From an uncultured Blautia sp. (GTDB lineage: Bacteria > Bacillota > Clostridia > Lachnospirales > Lachnospiraceae), in the NCBI GenBank assembly GCA_900541985.1, contig UQLX01000008.1, positions 13,433 through 77,432 of the forward strand: DNA of 64,000 bases. Reading direction: 5' to 3'. A program made the translations under genes and the position numbers. Shown one piece after another: positions 25,401-34,424 of this stretch. The notes under the pieces were generated by a model. That model was not told the origin of the DNA. It saw only the letters and a list, made by a program, of their open reading frames with translations, and searched no databases. Within the stretch, counting starts at the first letter, position 1; each line of letters begins with the position of its first letter.

Positions 25401-26150
25401 TTATTTGTAGTTTACGATCTTTCCGAAATCTTCTTTCAGGGAAGCGCCGCCTACCAGACCGCCATCGATGTCGTTCTGTGCGAACAGTTCCGGAGCAGTT
25501 GCAGCGTTTACAGATCCGCCGTACTGGATACGGATTGCTTCTGCAGTTGCCTCATCATAGATTTCAGCGATGCATGCACGGATATCTGCACAAACTTCCT
25601 GAGCCTGCTCAGTAGTAGCTGTTTTGCCTGTTCCGATAGCCCAGATCGGCTCGTAAGCGATCACTGCTGTTTTAGCCTGATCTGCTGTTACGCCCTGAAA
25701 TCCAACCTTAACCTGCTGACGGATGAAATCCATAGTCACGCCCTGCTCTCTCTGAGTAAGAGTCTCACCGCAGCACATGATCGGAGTAATACCATGTTCA
25801 AAAGCTTTGAGCATTTTTTTGTTTACATCCTCATTTGTCTCACCAAAGTAATCTCTTCTCTCAGAATGTCCGAGAACTACATATTTTACGCCTGCATCTG
25901 TAAGCATAGCCGGGGAGATCTCGCCTGTGTAAGCGCCTTTCTCCTCAAAGTACATGTTCTCTGCACCAACCTGAATGTTGGTATCCTTGCAGGCTTCAAC
26001 AACCGGAATGATGTCGATAGCCGGTACGCAGAATACTACGTCAACTTCTTCGTTTTTTACAAGTGGTTTCAGAGTTTCTACTAATTTAACCGCCTCGCTT
26101 GGAGTCATGTTCATTTTCCAGTTTCCAGCGATGATTTTCTTTCTTGCCAT
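25401..26150 (-). CDS. tpiA: Triosephosphate isomerase
   Basis: This 249-residue TIM-barrel enzyme interconverts dihydroxyacetone phosphate and glyceraldehyde 3-phosphate. Catalytic Lys12 (GNWKMN), His95 (LGHSERR) and Glu167 (AYEPIWAIGTG) are all present, as is the phosphate-binding GGSVN. It follows pgk by 38 bp, and gapA lies upstream of pgk, giving the usual gapA-pgk-tpiA order. Confidence 0.98.
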   Translation of the reverse strand: MARKKIIAGNWKMNMTPSEAVKLVETLKPLVKNEEVDVVFCVPAIDIIPVVEACKDTNIQVGAENMYFEEKGAYTGEISPAMLTDAGVKYVVLGHSERRDYFGETNEDVNKKMLKAFEHGITPIMCCGETLTQREQGVTMDFIRQQVKVGFQGVTADQAKTAVIAYEPIWAIGTGKTATTEQAQEVCADIRACIAEIYDEATAEAIRIQYGGSVNAATAPELFAQNDIDGGLVGGASLKEDFGKIVNYK

Positions 26151-26188
26151 GATGATAATCTCCTATCTTATTTAATAATTGCTTTCGA

Positions 26189-27397
26189 TTATTTATCGTT
26201 AGCTGCTGCTACGCCCGGAAGCTCTTTTCCTTCCAGGAACTCCAGAGATGCACCGCCGCCAGTGGAAATATGGCTCATCTTATCGCCAAATCCAAGCTGG
26301 TTTACAGCTGCTGCAGAGTCACCGCCGCCGATAATGGTAGTAGCATCTGTTTCTGCAAGAGCTTTCGCTACAGCGATCGTTCCTTTTGCAAGAACCGGGT
26401 TCTCGAATACGCCCATCGGTCCGTTCCATACTACAGTCTTAGCTGTTTTTGCAGCTTCCGCGTAGATTTCTGCTGTCTTCGGTCCGATATCCAGTCCAAG
26501 TACGTCTGCCGGGATTGCATCGCAGTCCACATAATCAACATCGATCTCAGCGTCGATCGGGTTCGGGAAAGATTTTGCGATAGCTGTATCTACCGGAAGA
26601 AGAAGCTGTTTGCCAAGAGACTCTGCCTTTGCAAGCATTTCCTTACAGTAGTCAAGTTTTGTATCATCAACCAGAGAAGCACCTACTTCCAGTCCTTTTG
26701 CTTTCAGGAAAGTATAAGCCATTCCACCGCCGATGATCAGTGTATCGCATTTTTCAAGAAGGTTGGAAATAACATTCAGTTTATCAGCAACCTTTGCGCC
26801 TCCAAGAATTGCAACAAACGGTCTTACCGGAGTTTCTACTGCATTTCCAAGGAAGTCGATTTCTTTCTGCATCAGATATCCAACCGCGCAGGTGTCGATA
26901 AACTCTGTTACACCAACGTTAGAGCAGTGTGCTCTGTGAGCGGTTCCGAATGCATCATTTACAAATACGTCAGCAAGGGAAGCAAGGTCTTTGCTGAATG
27001 CTTCGCCGTTCTTTGTCTCTTCTGCACGATAACGTGTATTCTCAAGAAGAACGATCTCGCCATCGTTCATAGCGTCAACTGCTGCTTTCACTGTGTCATC
27101 AACAACAACCGGGCTTGCAACGAATTTTACTTCCTGGCCCAGAAGCTCAGAAAGACGAACTGCTACAGGAGCAAGAGACAGTTCAGGCTTCGGCTCTCCC
27201 TTCGGTTTGCCAAGGTGAGAGCAGAGGATTACCTTTCCACCATCAGCAACGAGTTTCTTAATTGTAGGAAGAGCTGCAACAAGACGGTTCTCATCTGTGA
27301 TCTTACCTTCTTTGAGCGGAACGTTAAAGTCGCATCTTACCAGAACTTTCTGGCCTTTTACGTTGATATCATCAACTGATTTTTTATTTAATCCCAT
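26189..27397 (-). CDS. pgk: Phosphoglycerate kinase
   Basis: This 402-residue kinase transfers phosphate from 1,3-bisphosphoglycerate to ADP. It has the N-terminal VLVRCDFNVPLK, SHLGKPKGEP, the GGAKVADKL nucleotide loop and the C-terminal GGGDSAAAVNQLG with TGGGASLEFLEGK. A strong hairpin lies between it and gapA, so gapA transcripts may partly end before pgk. Confidence 0.98.
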   Translation of the reverse strand: MGLNKKSVDDINVKGQKVLVRCDFNVPLKEGKITDENRLVAALPTIKKLVADGGKVILCSHLGKPKGEPKPELSLAPVAVRLSELLGQEVKFVASPVVVDDTVKAAVDAMNDGEIVLLENTRYRAEETKNGEAFSKDLASLADVFVNDAFGTAHRAHCSNVGVTEFIDTCAVGYLMQKEIDFLGNAVETPVRPFVAILGGAKVADKLNVISNLLEKCDTLIIGGGMAYTFLKAKGLEVGASLVDDTKLDYCKEMLAKAESLGKQLLLPVDTAIAKSFPNPIDAEIDVDYVDCDAIPADVLGLDIGPKTAEIYAEAAKTAKTVVWNGPMGVFENPVLAKGTIAVAKALAETDATTIIGGGDSAAAVNQLGFGDKMSHISTGGGASLEFLEGKELPGVAAANDK

Positions 27398-27426
27398 GAT
27401 TGTATAACCTCCGAATTATAATAACT

Positions 27427-27459
27427 AAAAAAGGGTCCGGTCCTTATCAGACCGGACCC
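27427..27459 (-). terminator. Terminator/attenuator between gapA and pgk
   Basis: GGGTCCGGTC and GACCGGACCC form a 10-bp GC-rich stem with a 7-nt loop, followed on the minus strand by TTTTTT. It lies in the 99-bp gap and would let gapA be expressed above pgk-tpiA. Confidence 0.85.
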
Positions 27460-27496
27460 CTTGCTGAGTCTATTTCACTCTTTCGTATTAAACGAA

Positions 27497-28516
27497 TCAA
27501 GCTCCAAGAAGTTTGCCAAAGTGTTTGATTGTACGAACCATCTGGCTTGTGTAGGAGTTCTCGTTGTCATACCAGGATACAACCTGAACCTGTGTTGTTC
27601 CGTTGTCAAGCGGAAGAACCATAGTCTGAGTAGCATCGAACAGAGAACCATAGGTCATTCCTACGATATCGCTGGATACGATCTCATCCTCATTGTAACC
27701 AAAGGACTCGTTGGAAGCTGCTTTCATAGCTTCGTTGATCTGCTCTTTTGTTACAGTTCCTTCAACAACTGCTGTAAGGATTGTAGTAGAACCTGTTGGG
27801 GTCGGAACACGCTGAGCAGCACCGATAAGTTTGCCGTTCAGTTCCGGAATAACAAGACCGATTGCTTTTGCAGCACCTGTGCTGTTCGGAACGATATTAA
27901 CTGCTGCTGCACGGGATCTTCTCAGATCGCCTTTTCTCTGCGGTCCGTCAAGTGTCATCTGATCGCCTGTGTAAGCGTGGATTGTGCACATGATACCTGT
28001 CTTGATAGCTGCAAGATCGTTGAGAGCTTTTGCCATCGGAGCAAGGCAGTTTGTTGTACAGGATGCAGCGGAGATGATCTTGTCTTCGCTTGTAAGACCT
28101 TCGTGGTTTACATTGTAAACGATTGTTTTAAGGTCGTTTCCTGCCGGAGCGGAAATGATAACGTGTTTAGCACCAGCATCGATATGAGCCTGAGCTTTAT
28201 CCTTGGATGTGTAGAAACCTGTACACTCAAGAACTACGTCTACGCCGATTTCTCCCCATGGAAGCTCTGCAGCGTTTGCTTTTGCATAAATTTTGATTTC
28301 TTTTCCGTCAACTGTAATGGAATCCTCACCAGCTACTACTTTGTCACAGAGAGCATATCTGCCCTGAGTTGAGTCATATTTTAATAAGTGAGCCAGCATT
28401 TTCGGGGATGTAAGGTCGTTGATAGCAACGATTTCAAATCCTTCTGCTCCAAACATCTGACGGAAAGCCAGACGACCGATACGGCCAAATCCATTAATTG
28501 CAACTTTTACTGCCAT
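27497..28516 (-). CDS. gapA: Glyceraldehyde-3-phosphate dehydrogenase, type I
   Basis: This 339-residue NAD-dependent enzyme oxidises glyceraldehyde 3-phosphate. It has the NINGFGRIG-type start (AINGFGRIGRL), the catalytic Cys153 in SAASCTTNCLAP and the C-terminal SWYDNENSYTSQMV. It is the first gene of the glycolytic block, with a good promoter about 75 bp upstream. Confidence 0.98.
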   Translation of the reverse strand: MAVKVAINGFGRIGRLAFRQMFGAEGFEIVAINDLTSPKMLAHLLKYDSTQGRYALCDKVVAGEDSITVDGKEIKIYAKANAAELPWGEIGVDVVLECTGFYTSKDKAQAHIDAGAKHVIISAPAGNDLKTIVYNVNHEGLTSEDKIISAASCTTNCLAPMAKALNDLAAIKTGIMCTIHAYTGDQMTLDGPQRKGDLRRSRAAAVNIVPNSTGAAKAIGLVIPELNGKLIGAAQRVPTPTGSTTILTAVVEGTVTKEQINEAMKAASNESFGYNEDEIVSSDIVGMTYGSLFDATQTMVLPLDNGTTQVQVVSWYDNENSYTSQMVRTIKHFGKLLGA

Positions 28517-28590
28517 GATAAATTCCTCCTATGAATTAAATGGTTGATTATGGCGCCTCTCAATTGTTAAGGAAACGTCAACCTGAACAT

Positions 28591-28619
28591 ATTGTATCGA
28601 ATCTCATACAAAAATTCAA
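28591..28619 (-). promoter_or_regulatory. Promoter of gapA
   Basis: On the minus strand TTGAAT (28614-28619), a 17-bp spacer and TACAAT (28591-28596) match the vegetative consensus at 9 of 12 positions or better. The resulting 5' leader is about 70 nt. Confidence 0.7.
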
Positions 28620-28660
28620 GACTATTTTGGAAAAAACATTACAAAAATGGTAAATCTCTG

Positions 28661-28669
28661 TGCTATAAT
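28661..28669 (+). promoter_or_regulatory. Extended -10 promoter of PHP phosphatase gene
   Basis: TGCTATAAT is a perfect extended -10 element about 33 bp upstream of the start codon. The -35 region is poor, as is common with extended -10 promoters. Confidence 0.6.
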
Positions 28670-28701
28670 CGGATCATAATGGATGTAATGGAGGATTTAT
28701 T

Positions 28702-29520
28702 ATGAAAAACCAGATTTTATGGGACTGTCACATGCATTCCTCTTTTTCAGCAGATTCCCGGACAGATATGGAGGACATGATCCGGGAAGGGATTTTACGG
28801 GGACTTGACGGAATCTGTTTTACCGAACATTTAGATCCGGATTACCCTCCTACGCCGGACGGTCAGATCTTTCACCTGGATCTGCCGGCTTATAAGGACC
28901 ATCTGACCGGTTTAAAAGAAAAATACAGAGACCGGATGACTGTAAACTTCGGGATTGAATACGGGCTTCAGCCTCATCTGAAACAAAGATTTGACCAGGA
29001 AACACAACTGTATCCTTTCGATTTTGTCATTGGTTCTTCTCATGTAGTCCACGGTTATGACCCTTATTACAGCGAATTTTTTCAGAACCGTCAGGAGTCT
29101 GACTGCTACCGGGAATATTTTGAATCGATTCTGGAAAATCTCCGTGTCTTTTCCGATATAGATGTCTACGGACACATTGATTATATTGTACGGTACGGCC
29201 CCAATCAGAACCGCTGTTACAGCTATGAACGTTATCAGGATGTCCTGGACGAAATCCTGCGCACTCTGATCCATAAAAATATCGGTATCGAAATCAATAC
29301 CGGAGGCTATCATTACGGACTGGGCGAGCCCAATCCCTGCTGTTCTGTGATCCGCCGCTACCGGGAACTGGGCGGTGAGATCATTACCGTGGGCGCAGAT
29401 GCCCATTCCCCGGATAAAATCGCCTTCGCATTTGACAAGGCTGCAGCCGTACTGAAAGACTGTGGTTTCCGGTATTACACCATATTTAAAGGAAGGAAAC
29501 CGAAGTTTATCCGATTGTAG
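28702..29520 (+). CDS. PHP-domain phosphatase (histidinol-phosphatase HisJ-like)
   Basis: A 272-residue metal-dependent phosphoesterase. It has the PHP metal-binding motifs DCHMHSSFSADSRT near the N-terminus, GICFTEHLD, the FGIEYGLQ segment, a histidine-rich SSHVVHGYDPYY region and the C-terminal GADAHSPDKI. The closest characterised family is HisJ/HisK histidinol-phosphatase; with no other histidine genes nearby the substrate is uncertain. Confidence 0.85.
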   Translation: MKNQILWDCHMHSSFSADSRTDMEDMIREGILRGLDGICFTEHLDPDYPPTPDGQIFHLDLPAYKDHLTGLKEKYRDRMTVNFGIEYGLQPHLKQRFDQETQLYPFDFVIGSSHVVHGYDPYYSEFFQNRQESDCYREYFESILENLRVFSDIDVYGHIDYIVRYGPNQNRCYSYERYQDVLDEILRTLIHKNIGIEINTGGYHYGLGEPNPCCSVIRRYRELGGEIITVGADAHSPDKIAFAFDKAAAVLKDCGFRYYTIFKGRKPKFIRL

Positions 29521-29638
29521 AAACTTGACATTTTACCTCCATCCTTTTAAGATGAACTATAAACGGAATCAAAATGTTTCCGCACATTTTCATAGATTTA
29601 AGCATATGCTTTAAATTCACAGCAAAGGAGAAATTATT

Positions 29639-31606
29639 ATGGCAAAAAAAAGACTCCAGAAAAAAAAGGCTGCCGCAGCCAGACTAGAAACAAAAAAAGT
29701 AGAACCGATTAAAGTCGAAACAAAAAAAGTGGACTCTCCCAAGTTATCCGCCCGCCCGGAGGAAGAAGCTGTTTATCAGGCACGTCTCAACCGTCATCTG
29801 GATGAACTGAAATGGCTTTACTGCGAACTTTATCAGGATAATCCTTATGTTACCATGCATCTGGATGATCTTCTGGATGAACTGAAAAATTTCTACGATG
29901 CACGAAACACAGAGCTGAAAGCTTCTGATCTTGCCCGCGAAAAGGATCCTGCATGGTACAAGCGCAACGATCTTAACGGAATGATGATGTATGTAAACTC
30001 TTTTGCCAAAACTCTGAAAGGGCTGGAGAACAAACTGGATTATGTGCAGGAATGTAATGTAAATTATCTGCATCTGATGCCGCTTCTTTCCTCCCCGAAG
30101 GGACGCAGTGACGGCGGCTATGCCGTGGCAGATTTCCGCAGTATTCAGGAAGAACTGGGAACCATGGAGGATTTCGCTCATGTTACCTCCGAATGTCATA
30201 AACGCGGCATCAGTGTATGTCTTGATTTTGTCATGAACCATACTTCTGAGGATCACCAGTGGGCAAAGCGTGCCCGTGCAGGCGAAAAAGAATATCAGGA
30301 CCGTTACTTCTTCTTTGATTCCTATGATGTCCCGGAAATGTATGAAAAAACCTGTCCTCAGGTCTTTCCCACAACAGCGCCCGGAAACTTCACATGGCTG
30401 GAGGATGTACAGAAGCATGTCATGACCACCTTTTATCCATATCAGTGGGATCTTAACTACCGCAACCCTGTCGTACTGAATGAAATGATCTTCAACATGC
30501 TTTATCTGGCTAATCAGGGTGTTGACATCGTCCGTCTGGATGCCGTTCCCTATATCTGGAAACAGCTTGGCACCAACTGCCGCAACCTTCCCCAGGTACA
30601 TACCATTGTCCGCATCATGCGTATGATCTGTGAGATTGTATGCCCTGGTGTTCTTCTTCTGGGTGAAGTCGTTATGGCTCCGGAAAAAGTAGTTCCTTAC
30701 TTCGGTACCGTAGAAAAACCAGAGTGCCATCTTCTTTACAATGTGACCACTATGGCAAACACCTGGCATACCGTTGCTACAAGAGATGTTTCCCTGCTCC
30801 GCCGTCAGCTGGATACCGTAGCCGGACTTTCAAGAGATTATATGTTCCAGAATTATCTCCGCTGTCATGATGACATCAGATGGGGACTGGATTATGACTT
30901 CCTGGAAAACTTTGGTATTCAGGAAATCCCTCATAAAAAATATCTGAATGATTTCCTTACCGGAAGCTATCAGGATTCCTTTGCACGAGGAGAACTTTAT
31001 AACGACGATCCCCGTCTCGGAGATGCCAGACTGTGCGGAACCACTGCCTCTCTGTGTGGTATTGAACGTTTTGGATTTGAAGGAAATGAAGAGGGTGTTG
31101 CAAGAGGCATCCGCTACGATATCACCCTTCATGCATTTATGCTTTCTCAGTCAGGCATCCCGGTTATCTACAGCGGTGATGAGATCGGACAGCTGAATGA
31201 CTATTCCTACAAAAACGATCCTGAAAAAGCTGCCGATTCCCGTTATCTCCACAGAGGAGACTTTAACTGGGATCTGGCAGAAAACCGTCACCGTCCGGAA
31301 ACCGTACAGGGAAAACTCTTCCCGGTTCTTGACAAACTGGAAAAAGCACGAAAAGAACACAGTGTATTTAACAGCAATGTGGCATTCCGCACCATCGACA
31401 CCTGGGATTCTTCTATCCTTGCTCTTGTCCGCGAAAATGAGGAGGAAAGATTCATTGGTATCTACAATTTCAGTGAATATGATAAGGTTGCATGGATCAA
31501 TGAAGAAGACGGCATGTATACTGACCTGCTCTCCGGAAGAGATATGGAGGCAAGAGGTGTTCAGATCCCTGCCTTCGGATGCTACTGGTTATTAAGAAAA
31601 AAATAA
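29639..31606 (+). CDS. GH13 alpha-glucan enzyme, amylosucrase-like
   Basis: A 655-residue alpha-amylase-superfamily protein. After a lysine-rich N-terminal tail with a repeated VETKKV segment (residues 1-40), the sequence follows amylosucrase: RNDLNGMMMYVNSFAKTLKG, GRSDGGYAVADFR (156-167), LDFVMNHTSEDHQWA, the nucleophile Asp301 in VRLDAVPYIWK, acid/base Glu343 in LLGEVVMAPE, and HDD at 410-412. Amylosucrase transfers glucose from sucrose to alpha-glucan; related enzymes hydrolyse sucrose or act as phosphorylases, and the sequence alone does not decide. There is no signal peptide. The stop is only 6 bp from the convergent cysteine desulfurase stop, with no terminator between. Confidence 0.85.
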   Translation: MAKKRLQKKKAAAARLETKKVEPIKVETKKVDSPKLSARPEEEAVYQARLNRHLDELKWLYCELYQDNPYVTMHLDDLLDELKNFYDARNTELKASDLAREKDPAWYKRNDLNGMMMYVNSFAKTLKGLENKLDYVQECNVNYLHLMPLLSSPKGRSDGGYAVADFRSIQEELGTMEDFAHVTSECHKRGISVCLDFVMNHTSEDHQWAKRARAGEKEYQDRYFFFDSYDVPEMYEKTCPQVFPTTAPGNFTWLEDVQKHVMTTFYPYQWDLNYRNPVVLNEMIFNMLYLANQGVDIVRLDAVPYIWKQLGTNCRNLPQVHTIVRIMRMICEIVCPGVLLLGEVVMAPEKVVPYFGTVEKPECHLLYNVTTMANTWHTVATRDVSLLRRQLDTVAGLSRDYMFQNYLRCHDDIRWGLDYDFLENFGIQEIPHKKYLNDFLTGSYQDSFARGELYNDDPRLGDARLCGTTASLCGIERFGFEGNEEGVARGIRYDITLHAFMLSQSGIPVIYSGDEIGQLNDYSYKNDPEKAADSRYLHRGDFNWDLAENRHRPETVQGKLFPVLDKLEKARKEHSVFNSNVAFRTIDTWDSSILALVRENEEERFIGIYNFSEYDKVAWINEEDGMYTDLLSGRDMEARGVQIPAFGCYWLLRKK

Positions 31607-31612
31607 TCATGC

Positions 31613-32746
31613 TTACTCAGCCAGTTCCCTGACCGCTTCGATTCCTTTTTGTATTTCTTCTTCTGTATTAAAATGACTGAAGCTGAAGCGTACCGCCCCC
31701 TGTTCAGCAGTTCCCAGTGACTGGTGCATCAGGGGAGCGCAGTGCGCTCCTGCTCTTGTGGCAATACCATAATCCGCATATAACGCATCTCCTACCTCAC
31801 CGGAATCATAATCTCCGATATTCAGAGTTACGATCGCGCAACGATTCCTGGTGCGAAAATCTCCATAAATCTTCACTCCCGGAATATCCCGGATTCCCAG
31901 ATAAAACTGCTCCATCAGATCCTGCTCTTTTTTTCGGATAGCAGAAAGTCCCTGCTGATTCAGATAATCGACTGCTGCACCCAGTCCGGCCAGTCCATGT
32001 CCGTTCAAAGTGCCGGCCTCCAGAGCAACAGGCATCTGTGCAGGATGCTTTTTCTCAAAGGTTTGCACTCCACTTCCGCCGGATTTCAAAGGCCGGACAG
32101 AAATCCCCTCCCGCACATAGATCCCGCCTGTTCCCTGAGGTCCCAGAAGTCCTTTATGCCCGGTAAAGCACAGGATATCAATGTTCATCTTCTGCACATC
32201 AATGTCAAAGACTCCTGCTGTCTGAGAGGCATCCACAACAAACAGAATTCCTCTGTCTCTGGCAGCCTTTCCTGTCTTTTTGATATCAAGGACATTCCCT
32301 GTAAGGTTTGATCCATGCGTACAGATAAAGGCTTTGGTATTTGGTCGGACTGCCGCCGCAAACTGCTCCGGATATACCATTCCATACTCATCGCAGGGCA
32401 GGATTGTCACTTCCACTCCCTTTTCTTCCATTTCATACAGCGGACGAAGGACAGAATTATGTTCCAGAACTGTAGTGACCACATGATCTCCCGGATTCAG
32501 GATTCCTTTGATCGCCGTATTCAGGCTTTCTGTAGAATTTGCAGTAAACGCAATTCTGGATGGATCTTCTCCGTGAAAAAAATCAGCGATCCGTTCCCGG
32601 ACCCCGTAAATATTCCGGGACGCATCAAGGGACGCCTCATGAGCGCCCCTTCCTGCATTTCCCAGAGAGTTCGTAGCCTGTGCCACTGCATGGATCACCG
32701 GTTCCGGCTTATGCATCGTGGTGGCTGCATTATCAAAATAAATCAT
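31613..32746 (-). CDS. Cysteine desulfurase-like class V aminotransferase (Se/S operon)
   Basis: A 377-residue PLP enzyme of the CsdA/SufS type that should release sulfur or selenium from (seleno)cysteine. It starts MIYFDNAATTMHKPEPV, has the LEHNSVLRPL and VDASQTAGVFDID segments, the PLP lysine in FTGHKGLLGPQGTGG and the active-site cysteine in RAGAHCAPLMH. The frame is open 23 codons upstream, but AGAGGAG sits before the ATG at 32746. It is the last gene of the Se/S operon and is distinct from the NifS at 39142, which belongs to the Fe-S assembly operon. Confidence 0.88.
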   Translation of the reverse strand: MIYFDNAATTMHKPEPVIHAVAQATNSLGNAGRGAHEASLDASRNIYGVRERIADFFHGEDPSRIAFTANSTESLNTAIKGILNPGDHVVTTVLEHNSVLRPLYEMEEKGVEVTILPCDEYGMVYPEQFAAAVRPNTKAFICTHGSNLTGNVLDIKKTGKAARDRGILFVVDASQTAGVFDIDVQKMNIDILCFTGHKGLLGPQGTGGIYVREGISVRPLKSGGSGVQTFEKKHPAQMPVALEAGTLNGHGLAGLGAAVDYLNQQGLSAIRKKEQDLMEQFYLGIRDIPGVKIYGDFRTRNRCAIVTLNIGDYDSGEVGDALYADYGIATRAGAHCAPLMHQSLGTAEQGAVRFSFSHFNTEEEIQKGIEAVRELAE

Positions 32747-32763
32747 AACGCTTCTCCTCTGTT

Positions 32764-33520
32764 CTATATATTTCTGCTGCAAAGTGCAGCGCCTATGGCT
32801 CCTGCATATCGACATTCCGGTTTTGTCAGCACCGGTTTTCCCAGTTTCTCTTCCAGAACTTCCCGCAGATAACTACATTCACATAAGCCTCCGGTCAGAA
32901 ATACCTCTTCGGAGCTCATATTCATCTTACTGCACTGGGATGCCACTTTATCTGCTATAGAATTTACCACTGCAAAAGCAATATTTTCTCACCCTGACCG
33001 ATCAGGCTGATCACCTCTGATTCTGCAAAAACCGTACACATGGAACTGATCTTTACATCTTTTCCCTTTCGCGCCAGTTCACAGAGTGCATCCGGCTTCA
33101 GGGCCATGGTATTTGCCATGACCTCCAGAAAACGTCCGGTTCCGGCAGAACATTTGTCATTCATGGCGAAATCCCTGACCATACCGTTTTCCAGAATGAT
33201 GATCTTTGTATCCTGACCGCCAGTGTCAATAACTGCCATGTTCTTCTTTTCGTAAAGCCACACTGCGCCCCTGGCATGACAGGTGATCTCCGTTACCGTT
33301 TTATCTGCATATGGCACGGACACCCTTCCATAGCCGGTAGCAACCACCTTTCCGTTTTCAGGTGAGATACCTTTTTCCAAAAGCATATTTTAATGATATC
33401 TGCAGTATCCACGCTGCTCCATCCGGTGGACTGCACAGACTGATGCCGGAGCTTTTCATCCTCGTCCATAACCACAACCTTAGCGCAGGTAGATCCAATG
33501 TCTATTCCAATATAATCCAT
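32764..33520 (-). pseudogene. 2-hydroxyacyl-CoA dehydratase activase (HgdC/YjiL-like), two frameshifts
   Basis: Three consecutive frames encode parts of one ATP-dependent [4Fe-4S] activase: GIDIGSTCAKVVVMD at the N-terminus, then VIDTGGQDTKII, NDKCSAGTGRF and SSMCTVFAESEVISL (the two cluster cysteines), then EEVFLTGGLCE...YAGAIGAAL. The breaks lie at A-runs: 33388-33391 and 32984-32987 (T-runs on the plus strand). One extra A at each restores a 252-residue protein, the normal length. The partner dehydratase in the same operon is also truncated, which favours real gene decay over sequencing error. As written no functional protein would be made. Confidence 0.88.
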
Positions 33521-33540
33521 GATCGCCCATTTATTTATTT

Positions 33541-33780
33541 TTATAATTCCATAAAAACTATCTGTTCCACTTTGAGGTTCAGGTTTTCTATCTCCCGCTT
33601 ATATGCTTCGTAATCCTCTGCTGTCATTTTCCAGGCAAGCCCGCAGCCTGCGGTGATCTCTCTTGGAACCGGGATCAGCCGTCCCGGAATTTTGTGCTCC
33701 CCGCACTTTTTCTCCATGGACATGGCTGCTGTCGTCGTGGAAAAAGTCAGTACCGCACAGGGAATTTTTTTCCTTATCAT
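33541..33780 (-). CDS. DUF3343 putative Se/S carrier-like protein
   Basis: Seventy-nine residues, MIRKKIPCAVLTFSTTTAAM onward, with a PREITAGCGLAWKM motif that holds a conserved cysteine. This matches DUF3343, described as a putative selenium/sulfur carrier family often encoded with YedF. The start overlaps the TGA of yedF by 3 bp (ATGA), so translation is coupled. Likely role: passing persulfide or perselenide between the desulfurase and YedF; this is inferred from context. Confidence 0.82.
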   Translation of the reverse strand: MIRKKIPCAVLTFSTTTAAMSMEKKCGEHKIPGRLIPVPREITAGCGLAWKMTAEDYEAYKREIENLNLKVEQIVFMEL

Positions 33781-34394
33781 GGCTTGATGATCAGAGATGC
33801 CTGACCCATTTTTTCAGCGATCACATACATATTTGTCACCGTTCCCACCTGAAGTTTTTCTGAAAGGCCATAAAAGTTCAGACAGGTTCCGCAGGCAAGG
33901 ATTTCCACACCCTGAGCCTCCAGACTCTTCAGATCCTCCAGGGTCGGAGCATCTTCACAGGCCAGTTTCACACCGCCATTATAAAACAGAATGGTGGAAG
34001 GAAGCTGATCCTGCTGCGAAAGTGCATAGATGTAACTTTTCATCAGCGCTGTTCCAAGCCCCGGATCGCCTTCTCCCATACATTCTGACGAAATCACCAC
34101 TACCGTATTCCGGCGTCTTCCATCCGGAATACAGGAAATCTCCTGTTCCTGAGCATTTGCCCCTTCTCCTGCGGTTACCTGGATCTCCACACGGAATTTC
34201 TTTTCCTCCAGCTTTTCTGAAAGCACCGTATATCCGCTGCTCTTTCCCAGTTTTGTCAGATTCTGTACGGCAATCTCATTGTCTACAAATGTTTCTACTG
34301 TACCGCCCTGTGCCTTCAGTTCTTCTATGACTTTCTTTGTTTTTACTACAGGAATCGGACATACATCCCCTATTGCATCCACTGTTTTTTTCAT
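33777..34394 (-). CDS. yedF: YedF, selenium-metabolism sulfurtransferase-like protein
   Basis: This 205-residue fusion has a TusA-like N-terminal domain with the thiol-carrying Cys12 in GDVCPIPVVKTKK and a DsrE-like C-terminal domain (about 95-205: TVVVISSECMGEGDPGLG, LACGTCLNFYGL). The family is associated with selenium-dependent metabolism. The ATG at 34394 follows AGGTGG; an upstream in-frame start at 34421 lacks a good site. It lies between the truncated dehydratase (30 bp) and DUF3343 (overlap). Confidence 0.9.
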   Translation of the reverse strand: MKKTVDAIGDVCPIPVVKTKKVIEELKAQGGTVETFVDNEIAVQNLTKLGKSSGYTVLSEKLEEKKFRVEIQVTAGEGANAQEQEISCIPDGRRRNTVVVISSECMGEGDPGLGTALMKSYIYALSQQDQLPSTILFYNGGVKLACEDAPTLEDLKSLEAQGVEILACGTCLNFYGLSEKLQVGTVTNMYVIAEKMGQASLIIKP

Positions 34395-34424
34395 GTTTAT
34401 TTCCACCTTTCTCTTTCTCAATTT

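Noticed and set aside
26270..27379. A 369-codon open frame antisense to pgk
   Set aside because: Complete overlap with a highly conserved gene and shadow-like composition.
29600..29611. AAGCATATGCTT palindrome ahead of the amylosucrase-like gene
   Set aside because: Only 12 bp and AT-rich; no repeat or promoter relation that supports an operator.
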